A stretch of DNA of 5,095 nucleotides from Rhodospirillales bacterium (GTDB taxonomy: Bacteria; Pseudomonadota; Alphaproteobacteria; Rhodospirillales; Defluviicoccaceae). The stretch is from contig JADJRE010000038.1 of assembly GCA_016712375.1 (NCBI GenBank), positions 1-5,095 of the forward strand. Direction: 5' to 3'. A model generated the notes under the pieces. That model saw nothing but the letters and a program-made list of their open reading frames with translations. It was not told the origin of the DNA and searched no databases. A program made the translations under genes and the position numbers. Positions 1 to 5,095 of the stretch are shown piece after piece; within the stretch, counting starts at the first letter, position 1; each line of letters begins with the position of its first letter.

Positions 1-1491
1 AGAGCGTCGGCAGCCACGCCATCGTCATCCATGATCCGGCGGTGGGCGTACGCCGTCTGCCGCTCTCGGAAGTCCCGGGAAGCATTTCACCGGCATCGCC
101 CTGAGCCGACGCCGGGTGGGAATTCACCCATGCGGAAGCGGCACCACGTGAGGGTCAGCCGCCCGTTGGGGCGTCTGGGGCATCAAACGATCGCTCGCCC
201 TGCTGCTCGGACTGGCGCTGGCGATCGAAGTGTTCACGATGGTCAGCCCGCTGCTCCTGCAGTGGGTCGTGGACCGTGCGCTGGTCACGGCCGAACACGA
301 TTTGCTGGTGACGATTGCCCTCGCCATGCTGCTGCCGCTGGTCAAGACGTCTGTCTCGGCGATGCGCGGCTGGATGGTGATGGTCCTGAGCGCCTCCCTG
401 CGGGTACAGGCGCGCGCCAACCTATTTTCTCACCTCATCAATCTGCCAACGGCGTATTTCGAGACGCGGCATATGGCCGACGTGATGTCGCGGTTCGACC
501 CTCAGGATACAATCCTGCAGGCGATCACCACGGAGCTGGTCGAGGCGGTGCTCGACGGCGTCATGACCAGCCTGACCGTCGTCATCATGTTCATCTACTC
601 GCCCCCCCTGGCCCTGCTGGTGGTGGCCGGCGCGGTGCTGTACGGACTGATCCGCTGGGCCTTCTACACGCCGCTGCGGCTGGCGTCGCTGGAAGCGATC
701 GTATGGGAAGCGCGGCAAGACACATTTTTTCGAGACCGGTGCGGCATCAAGGCGACCAAGCTGTTCGGCGGCCAGCAGGGACGGGCGCACCTACTGGCTC
801 AATCTGCTGGTCGAGACAGTCAACCGGCAGCTCACCACGCAGAAGCTGCGGCTGGTGTTCCGTATTGCCAATTCGCTGCTGATCGGAACGCTGGCCATCC
901 TGGTCATCTTTATCGGCGCGCAGAAGGTGCTGGCAAACACCTTCTCGGTCGGCATGCTGTTCGCCTTCATGGCCTATAAGGACCAGTTCCCGATCGGGTC
1001 AGCGTACCGGGCGATGATCGGTGTCGTCATGCAGGACGACCAGCTGTTCGCCGGCTCCCTCGCCGACAACGTCAGCTTCTTCTCCGAGCGGCCCGACCGC
1101 GAGCGGGTGGAGGAATGCGCCCGGCTTGCCGCCGTGCACGACGACATCATCGCCATGCCGATGGCCTACGAGACGCTGATGGGGGACATGGGGACGGTCC
1201 TCTCCGGTGGCCAGAAGCAGCTGGTGCTGATCGCCCGCGCCCTCTACCGCCGGCCGGCCATCCTGCTGCTGGACGAGGCGACCAGCCACCTCGACGTCGG
1301 CCGCGAGAAGGCGGTGAACGAAGCGATCCGCGCCATGCGGCTGACGCGGATCATCGTCGCCCACCGGCCGGAGACGATCCGCGCTCGACCGCGTCATCGT
1401 CCTCGACGGGGGCCGGGTGGTGAACGATGGACGGGCGCTGCCCGACCGTCCGCCGTCGCCGCTGCCCGCGCCGGCGCAGCCGGCTCTGTAG
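1..1491 (+). pseudogene. Peptidase-containing ABC exporter (CvaB/RaxB-like), frameshifted, internally deleted, 5' end outside window
   Basis: Intact members sit in the inner membrane, cut double-glycine leaders with an N-terminal C39 peptidase and export the peptide. The window opens in the end of that domain: GSHAIVIHDPAVGVRRL, in which the Asp of HDPA matches the third catalytic residue of C39 peptidases. Membrane segments follow (LALLLGLALAIEVF near 200-240; LTVVIMFIYSPPLALLVVAG near 575-635; LLIGTLAILVIFIGAQ near 875-925). The ATPase half keeps the signature LSGGQKQ (1200-1220), Walker B ILLLDEATSHLD (from 1260) and the H-loop IVAHRPE. Reading frames change as 3 (3-79), 2 (80-103), 1 (103-114), 3 (120-146), 1 (148-172), 2 (173-790), 3 (792-1385), 1 (1387-1491). 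Between DQF (989) and AYRAMIGVVMQDD (from 1002) the expected linker and Walker A are absent, an estimated 140-150 codons. No substrate peptide gene is visible. Family assignment is strong; the substrate is unknown. The product cannot be a working exporter. Confidence 0.85.
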
Positions 1492-1533
1492 ACCCTTCGG
1501 CGCAGGGGCATGCACTTCCCGCAAAATCACGGG

Positions 1534-1816
1534 CTCACAATCGCGTCATAACGGCTTGGCGACGGTGTTGGTCGGCCGTAAACGATGATGATCCTGACCT
1601 CGATGTCCGGATACCCTCGCAGGGACCAGGCAAAGTCTCGGCCGGAGGATCGTGCCGGCCGCATAGCAGGTGGCGGTAAGCCGGATGGCACCGGCGGGCT
1701 TTTCCCGGAGTTTACTTTCAGGCCTCAGGCGCGGCCTCGGTCTCCTCGGGCCCGCGGGTGTGCAGCAGCCGTTCGCCCGCCTTCGTCGGGGTGACGCGGC
1801 GCGTGGGGCGCGTCAA
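1534..1816 (-). pseudogene. LysR-type transcriptional regulator remnant, truncated at both ends and frameshifted
   Basis: Read on the minus strand from 1816, the frame gives LTRPTRRVTPTKAGERLLHT, the usual end of a LysR helix-turn-helix domain (consensus like RTTRRVTPTEAGERLL), then EETEAAPEA and a stop at 1720-1718. Other frames continue the family pattern: KPAGAIRLTATCYAAGTIL (about 1695-1640) is the start of the effector domain, YPDIEVRIIIVYG follows, then TNTVAK and RYDAIV near 1553-1536. This is the order expected for residues about 50-140 of a protein of roughly 300. The first 45 or so residues and the whole C-terminal half are missing. It lies head to head with the reductase at 1843, the normal layout for a LysR protein that controls its neighbour, so it probably once regulated that gene. 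Recognition rests on several motifs in the right order across frameshifts, compared from memory. Confidence 0.7.
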
Positions 1817-1831
1817 TTTGGCAATGTAAAC

Positions 1832-1836
1832 AGGAG
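1832..1836 (+). promoter_or_regulatory. Shine-Dalgarno site for the aldo/keto reductase
   Basis: AGGAG lies six bases before the ATG at 1843, a good spacing, and fixes the start of the reductase frame. The recognisable LysR remnant ends only about 15 bases upstream, so little room is left for the original divergent promoter, and I see no convincing -35/-10 pair there. Confidence 0.7.
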
Positions 1837-1842
1837 TCTGAC

Positions 1843-2847
1843 ATGCAAAAGCGTAGACTCGGCAGCAATGGCCTGGAGGTTTCCGCCGTCGGCATCGGCT
1901 GCATGGGGATGAGCTTTGCCTACGGTCCGCCCGCGGACAAGCAGGAGATGATCGCCCTGCTGCGCTCAGCGGTGGAGCGCGGCGTCACGTTCTTCGATAC
2001 CGCCGAAGTGTACGGCCCGTTCACCAACGAGGAACTCCTGGGCGAGGCCCTCGCTCCTGTCAGGGACAAGGTGGTGATCGCCACCAAGTTCGGGTTCGAC
2101 ATCGATTCCGGGCGCGATCCGCGGGGAACGCGGGGATCCCCCGGCCTGAACAGTCGCCCGGAGCACATCAGGAAGGTCGCGGAAGGCTCCCTCAAGCGCC
2201 TCAGGGTCGAGGTGACCGGCTTCGGCCACCAGCACCGCGTCGATCTCCCGCGGTGCCGATCGAGGACGTGGCGGGGCCGTGAGGGACCTGATCGGGGAAG
2301 GCAAGGTCAGGTACTTCGGCTTGTCCGAGCCGGCGGTGCCGACGATCCGTCGCGCCCACGCCGTCCAGCCGGTCACGGCGGTGCAGAGCGAATATTCGCT
2401 GTGGTGGCGCCGTCCGAGGCAGAATGCTGCCGGCGCTCGATGAGCTGGGATCGGCTTCGTTCCCTACAGCCCTCTGGGCAGGGGTTTCCTTACCGGCAGG
2501 ATCACCGAGAGCACCACTTTCGCGCCCGGCGACTTCCGCAACAACCTGCCCCGGTTCACGCCGGAAGCGCGCAAAGCGAACCAGGCCGTGGTCGATCTGC
2601 TGGGCGAGATCGCAAAGCGCAAGGCGGCCACATCCGCGCAGATCGCGCCGGCCGGGCTGCTTGCCCAAAAGCCGTGGATTGTCCCCATTCCCGGCACCAC
2701 CAAGCTGGCACGCCTGAGGAGAACATCGGAGCCGCCGCCATCGAGCTTACGCCCGACGACCTCCACGAGATCGACAGCGCCGCCGCGCAGATCGCGGTGG
2801 CAGGGGCGCGATACCCCGAACAACTCGAGCAACTGACCGACCGCTGA
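1843..2847 (+). pseudogene. Aldo/keto reductase, open frame of normal length but central half out of frame
   Basis: The family folds as a TIM barrel and reduces aldehydes or ketones with NADPH in the cytoplasm. Residues 1-134 match well: start MQKRRLGSNGLEVSAVGIGC, then FFDTAEVYG with catalytic Asp52 and Tyr57, IATKFGF with Lys82 and QHRVD with His131. From about 2245 the family sequence moves to other frames: VPIEDVAG in frame 3 (2253-2275), VRDLIGEGKVRYFGLSEPAV through SLWWRRP in frame 2 (2279-2416), EAE in frame 1, LPALDELG in frame 3 (2427-2449), GFVPYSPLGRGFLTG through VPIPGTTKL in frame 2 (2453-2709), then ENIGAAAIELTPDDLHEIDS back in frame 1 to TGA at 2845-2847. Each change fits loss of one base; six losses restore the frame. 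The continuous 334-codon reading contains about 155 wrong residues, including the NADPH-binding part of the barrel, so as written the enzyme should not fold. Substrate is unknown. Confidence 0.85.
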
Positions 2848-2974
2848 GCGACGCTCTGGCAACGCGGCGAAACCTTGCCGTATGGGAACGGTGCCGCGTG
2901 GCCGCGTGGGCGCCCGTCCGCCCGGCAGGTGATGACGATTGGCGGGCAGCGCCGCTCTCGCCTCTCGATCGCCG

Positions 2975-2996
2975 CTTCCGGCCTGTCTTCCGGCCT
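2975..2996. repeat. 10-base direct repeat, two copies
   Basis: CTTCCGGCCT occurs at 2975-2984 and again at 2987-2996, separated by GT. It may be a small tandem duplication of about 12 bases in non-coding or decayed DNA; no function is apparent. Confidence 0.6.
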
Positions 2997-3126
2997 CGTC
3001 GGCGCGCACCGCGGAGGCCGGCACTGCGCCAGCGACAGCGGCGATAGCGGCCCTGACCGTCGCCCTGCCCGGCAGCAGCGTGATGGTCTGCGCGTGACCG
3101 ATACCGCGCGTTGCTCCCAGCGCATC

Positions 3127-3154
3127 CTCAAACTACGGATCGGCTCCGTTTGAG
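3127..3154. repeat. Imperfect inverted repeat, possible hairpin
   Basis: CTCAAAC at 3127-3133 pairs with GTTTGAG at 3148-3154. Inside, GGA (3137-3139) can pair with TCC (3145-3147) around a five-base loop, with TAC bulged out on the left arm. No T-run follows on either strand, so it is a weak candidate for an intrinsic terminator. Confidence 0.4.
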
Positions 3155-3299
3155 GCAGCGGCAGCGCAGCCGATCTGCGTTCGGCACGCGAAGGAGCATC
3201 TGATCTGTGCGCCTCACCTTTTTCCGACGTTCGCGTCGTCGATCACCAGACGCCGGTCGCCAATACCTGCTACGTACCATATGTCGACGGTCAGCGATG

Positions 3300-3400
3300 G
3301 TAGATTTTCTTATAAAGATCAGCGTCGCAAACGACTTAACCATCATAATTAAGATATTAAAGAAATAAGTATTTATAAATATAGATTGGTATTTGCTCAT
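3300..3400. other. AT-rich island with a 12-base palindrome
   Basis: About 100 bases are strikingly AT-rich compared with the GC-rich flanks, with runs such as TAATTAAGATATTAAAG. The sequence TATTTATAAATA at 3370-3381 is a perfect palindrome. Such a patch could be a promoter or protein-binding region, the scar of a mobile element, or foreign DNA. A minus-strand frame through it starts MSKYQSIFINTYFFNILIMM at 3400; its lysine, isoleucine and phenylalanine content only reflects base composition, and I see no Shine-Dalgarno sequence or family match. No terminal inverted repeats or target-site duplication were found. Confidence 0.5.
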
Positions 3401-3752
3401 ATCGCGCGGCTAATGCCATTGATATGGTTGAGCGCGGTTGCGATGCGGTCTGCATACCTCCTTCGACTTATTATAGCTGCATCGACTGTAGTCAAATCAG
3501 GCTATTATCAGTACAGCATGATGCATCGCAAAATTGTTGGCTGACAGCGGACTTGCTTTCAGTTCCCTGAGGTCATTAGCTGATGGCGTCGTGCTGCGGC
3601 TGGCAAGGCGGTTGCCGGCGACGATGTACGGGGTGATCCCGCCGACGGTCGATAACTCCGGCGACCGCAACGGCGACGGCGGAGACGGTCGGGCGGGTCT
3701 TGGCGGCAACTGCGTTAATAGGGACCCTTGGTCAAGTAAATTTCTGGCGAAC
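3401..3752. other. Region without an assignable gene
   Basis: This stretch of intermediate composition has frames on both strands of about 70 codons (3534-3755 plus, 3709-3497 minus) with no recognised family. The piece at 3655-3715 is simple in composition, rich in GGC/GAC-type triplets, giving a glycine/aspartate-rich reading on the plus strand and a proline/serine-rich one on the minus strand. TTATTATAG near 3468 resembles a -10 box, but no -35 box stands at the right distance. It may hold eroded sequence. Confidence 0.4.
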
Positions 3753-3768
3753 TAACCCTCATGGGTTA
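3753..3768. repeat. Perfect short inverted repeat, hairpin
   Basis: TAACCC (3753-3758) and GGGTTA (3763-3768) are perfect arms of six bases around the loop TCAT. No T-run follows, so it is a possible RNA hairpin or binding site rather than a clear terminator. It lies 20 bases before the GGGAGG motif at 3788. Confidence 0.4.
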
Positions 3769-3799
3769 CACCAACTCCGCGAACGACGGGAGGTATCTT

Positions 3800-3894
3800 A
3801 TGCCATTTTCACGATCACCCGCTGGTTGTTAATGCTGTGGGTCCGCGCCCTGGGCGGCTATGATCTGGCCTCCGTAACCCGCTCAACCTTCTGA
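3800..3894 (+). other. Possible very short or frameshifted gene with a good ribosome binding site
   Basis: GGGAGG at 3788-3793 stands six bases before ATG at 3800. In that frame only ten codons (MPFSRSPAGC) precede a stop. If one base has been lost just after the start, as in the other genes of this window, translation would continue in frame 1 as IFTITRWLLMLWVRALGG and on to TGA at 3892-3894, giving a small hydrophobic protein of about 32 residues. I recognise no family, and a chance purine-rich motif is quite possible. Confidence 0.15.
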
Positions 3895-3965
3895 ACGATC
3901 CGCTTGACCCGGCAAGACGGGGCAAGCTCCGCGACCCGACCGGTAGAAGTCGATGCCTTGACATT

Positions 3966-4135
3966 TCAGAACCTCACGATAGCGCATCGCCGATCGACGC
4001 AGATCCGCAGAGAAACAGCGATGCGCATTCCTGTGTCCCCGGCGACGGCTCCGCCGGCGTGCACCGCCGGGCGGGAAGCGCCAGCGGGAGATGGTCTCGC
4101 GGGCGGCCTCGTCCAGCAGGTCCGAACACGCCGCT
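3966..4135 (-). pseudogene. C-terminal domain remnant of a TonB-family protein
   Basis: TonB spans the periplasm from ExbB-ExbD in the inner membrane and touches outer-membrane receptors with its C-terminal domain. On the minus strand, DLLDEAARETISRWRFPP (from 4122) fits the hallmark of that domain, consensus roughly LDEAALEAVRRWRF. After one frame change it continues as HAGGAVAGDTGMRIAVSLRI, matching the final strands (pattern like GGxxVAGDTVVxVPIxFxL), then a short tail to TGA at 3968-3966. Only about 50 residues remain. The N-terminal membrane anchor and proline-rich spacer are absent, and the homology begins directly after ATPase sequence. A TonB gene beside an iron ABC importer is a common arrangement. 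A related TonB-box or energy-transducer paralogue is possible. The assignment rests on motifs recalled from memory. Confidence 0.6.
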
Positions 4136-4773
4136 CGCCGCGAGCATGACGATGCGATCGCAGAAGCGGCCGGCAAGCCCGAGATCATGCAGCGTGACGA
4201 TGACGCCCATGCCCGCCTCGGCCCGTAGCCGCAACAGCGCCATCACCCGCAGCTGATGCGCCGGATCGAGACCCACTACTGGCTCGTCGGCAAGAAGAAA
4301 GCGGGGCGCAGCAGCGCGTGCACGAGCCAGCATCACCCGCGCCCGCTCGCCGCCGGACAACGTCAGCACATTGCGCTCGCCGAGGTGCAGCACACCGGCC
4401 TGCAGCAGGGCGCCATCGATAGCCTGCTGGTCCGCCCGGGCGGGCCGCCTGCCACGGCGACAGGTGCGGCAGGCGGCCCAGCGCGACGATGCGGCGCACC
4501 GTCATCGGCCAGGAGCACGGTGCGTCCTGTGCAAGGTAGGTGACGGCTCGCGCCCGCTCCCACCGCGGCCAGTCGGCGAGATTGCGGCCGTCGAGCCGGG
4601 ATGCTGCCCGACCGGGCGGGAATAACGCCAGCCACCGCGCGCGCAGCGCCGTCTTGCCGGCGCCGTTGGGTCCGATCAGCCCGGTAACCCTGCCGCCGGG
4701 CAGCGGAGAGGTCGACGCTGCTCACCACCGTCCGGTTGCCCAGCGCCACCGTCAGTTGCCGGACCGAGAGCAT
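4136..4773 (-). pseudogene. Iron-complex ABC importer ATPase (FecE/FhuC/HmuV-like), frameshifted and missing its C-terminus
   Basis: The intact protein is the cytoplasmic ATPase that drives import of ferric siderophore, haem or cobalamin. The ATG at 4773-4771 overlaps the permease stop by one base and starts MLSVRQLTVALGNRTVVSSV. Motifs in order, in several frames: Walker A GPNGAGKT (4673-4650); RAVAGVIPARSGSI; RLDGRNLADWPRWERARAV; Q-loop YLAQDAPCSWPMTV (MTV at 4505); signature LSGGERARVMLARA (from 4360); Walker B FLLADEPVVGLD (from 4300); H-loop TLHD (His at 4189-4187); and CDRIVMLAA ending at 4136. At least four frame changes are needed (near 4704, 4640, 4595 and 4435). Past 4136 the usual GRVVADG segment and the last 50-60 residues are absent and TonB-like sequence begins. 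All nucleotide-binding motifs survive, so decay is recent or the indels are errors. Which iron complex was carried cannot be told. Confidence 0.85.
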
Positions 4774-4781
4774 CACGGCAT

Positions 4782-4786
4782 CTCCT
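4782..4786 (-). promoter_or_regulatory. Shine-Dalgarno site and TGATG coupling for the ATPase gene
   Basis: AGGAG (minus strand, 4786-4782) lies eight bases before the ATG at 4773, inside the last codons of the permease. The permease TGA (4775-4773) and this ATG share one base, typical of translational coupling. The overlap supports ATG 4773 over the in-frame GTG at 4776. Confidence 0.65.
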
Positions 4787-4906
4787 GCCGTAGCCGCAGC
4801 AGCAGAAGAAGGAAGAACGGGGCGCCGAACAGCGCCGTGAGCACACCGATCTTCAGTCAGGCCCTGTCGACAGCAGGGGGACGGCGATAACGGTGACGGT
4901 CAGGGG

Positions 4907-4930
4907 CAGCGCGCCGCCCAGCGCGCCGCC
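4907..4930. repeat. 12-base perfect tandem repeat inside the permease gene
   Basis: CAGCGCGCCGCC occurs twice in direct succession (4907-4918 and 4919-4930). In the minus-strand coding sense it encodes Gly-Gly-Ala-Leu in one frame. It falls where the permease reading frame breaks, so slippage there may have contributed. Confidence 0.7.
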
Positions 4931-5095
4931 CCCAGCAGCCGCCTGGGTCGGTGACCGACCAGCGGCCGCGGCAGATGCGGCACGACACGGCCGATGAAGC
5001 TGATGGTGCCGCTCACCGACACCGACGATCCGACTGCCAGTGCGGTGCCGAACACGGCGGCGAGGCGGACGGCCCTGATGCTGAAGCCGAGGCTG

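Larger units (their letters stand above)
2848..3299. other. Region without an assignable gene, between the reductase and the AT-rich island
   Basis: About 450 bases of GC-rich sequence follow the reductase stop. Open frames exist on both strands, but they are arginine- and alanine-rich in the way of chance frames in GC-rich DNA, and none gave me a recognisable family. A damaged gene could be hidden here, since neighbouring genes are shifted every 100-200 bases. It contains a direct repeat at 2975-2996 and a hairpin-forming sequence at 3127-3154. No clear terminator with a T-run follows the reductase. Confidence 0.5.
4773..5095 (-). pseudogene. FecCD-type iron ABC transporter permease, C-terminal part, frameshifted, 5' end outside window
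   Basis: This is the inner-membrane channel subunit of an iron-complex importer (FecCD/BtuC/FhuB family), of which only about the last 105 residues lie in the window. From 5094 the minus strand reads SLGFSIRAVRLAAVFGTALA, then VGSSVSVSGTISFIGRVVPH, matching the family pattern SGxIxFVGLVVPHxxRxLVG, then PLVGHRPRRLL. This frame stops near 4900. The sequence resumes in another frame as ALGGALPLTVTVIAVPLLSTGP, and after one more single-base loss near 4857 ends LKIGVLTALFGAPFFLLLLL with RLRQEMP and TGA at 4775-4773. The ending is the classic GAPFFLxLL of FecCD permeases. The first shift coincides with a 12-base tandem repeat (4907-4930). It heads the minus-strand cassette with the ATPase and possibly TonB. 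Confidence 0.85.

Noticed and set aside
31..882. Plus-strand frame of 283 codons over the exporter.
   Set aside because: Apart from a few codons around 103-172 it is an out-of-frame reading; the family sequence from 173 to 790 lies in frame 2.
1500..1560. CCCG...CGGG arms near 1518-1533 as a terminator for the exporter gene.
   Set aside because: Only four paired bases around an eight-base loop and no following T-run.
3030..3120. Minus-strand reading GATRGIGHAQTI resembles the glycine motif of short-chain dehydrogenases.
   Set aside because: Only the short motif fits; the following residues do not show the expected later motifs (NAG, YxxxK) in any frame I read, and no start site is apparent. 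It may be a chance match in GC-rich sequence.
2464..3131. Long minus-strand open frames of about 190 codons overlapping the reductase end and the following gap.
   Set aside because: They are shadows of reductase codon bias, rich in arginine and alanine, with no recognised family.
3220..3300. Minus-strand reading GDRRLVIDDANVGKR suggested a transposase fragment.
   Set aside because: Too short and not matching a catalytic motif I can name; no inverted repeats or target-site duplication nearby.
3425..3475. Promoter from TTGAGC and a box about 17 bases later (TGCATA), or TTATTATAG near 3468.
   Set aside because: The first -10 box is a poor match and the second lacks a -35 box at proper distance; no downstream gene is assured.
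1..5095. A previously undescribed multi-gene system.
   Set aside because: All recognisable genes belong to common families (bacteriocin-type exporter, LysR, aldo/keto reductase, iron ABC importer, TonB) and are damaged; the unassigned middle gives no coherent gene set.

Overview
The window is GC-rich with one AT-rich island. It looks like chromosomal DNA of a high-GC proteobacterium. An alphaproteobacterium, perhaps Rhodospirillales/Acetobacteraceae or Sphingomonadales, fits the mix of genes, but this is an inference and the lineage is uncertain. No RNA gene, CRISPR array, complete insertion sequence or convincing new system is visible. The main feature is gene decay: every recognisable gene is broken by small indels, and at least three places show larger losses.

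Left part, plus strand (1-1491): the C-terminal two thirds of a peptidase-containing ABC exporter of the CvaB/RaxB type (double-glycine bacteriocin or microcin maturation and export). It is cut by the window edge, broken by about six frameshifts, and has lost the segment that should carry Walker A. Next (about 1534-1816, minus strand) is a damaged, truncated LysR-type regulator. It lies head to head with an aldo/keto reductase gene (1843-2847, plus strand), a common LysR/reductase arrangement. The reductase appears as an open frame of normal length, but about half of it is in the wrong frame. Six apparent single-base losses add up to a multiple of three, so the original stop is reached in frame.

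Middle part (2848-3965): about 1.1 kb with no gene I can assign. It holds a short direct repeat, two hairpin-forming sequences, an AT-rich island at about 3300-3400 and a well-placed Shine-Dalgarno sequence before a very short or frameshifted frame near 3800.

Right part, minus strand (5095 down to 3966): remains of an iron/haem/siderophore uptake cassette. A FecCD-type permease C-terminus overlaps by one base (TGATG) the start of a FecE/HmuV-type ATPase. After the ATPase H-loop, the sequence passes within a few codons into what looks like the C-terminal domain of a TonB-family protein, suggesting a deletion that joined two neighbouring genes. Intact, these genes would have imported an iron complex (permease plus ATPase) and energised outer-membrane uptake (TonB).

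Most frame changes can be explained by losing one or two bases, while codons on either side still match family consensus. This means either recent pseudogenisation with a deletion bias or a read set with deletion-type base-calling errors. The missing Walker A segment, the truncated LysR gene and the ATPase-TonB junction are too large to be simple base-calling errors, so at least part of the decay is probably real. Family comparisons were made from memory, without alignment or database search.
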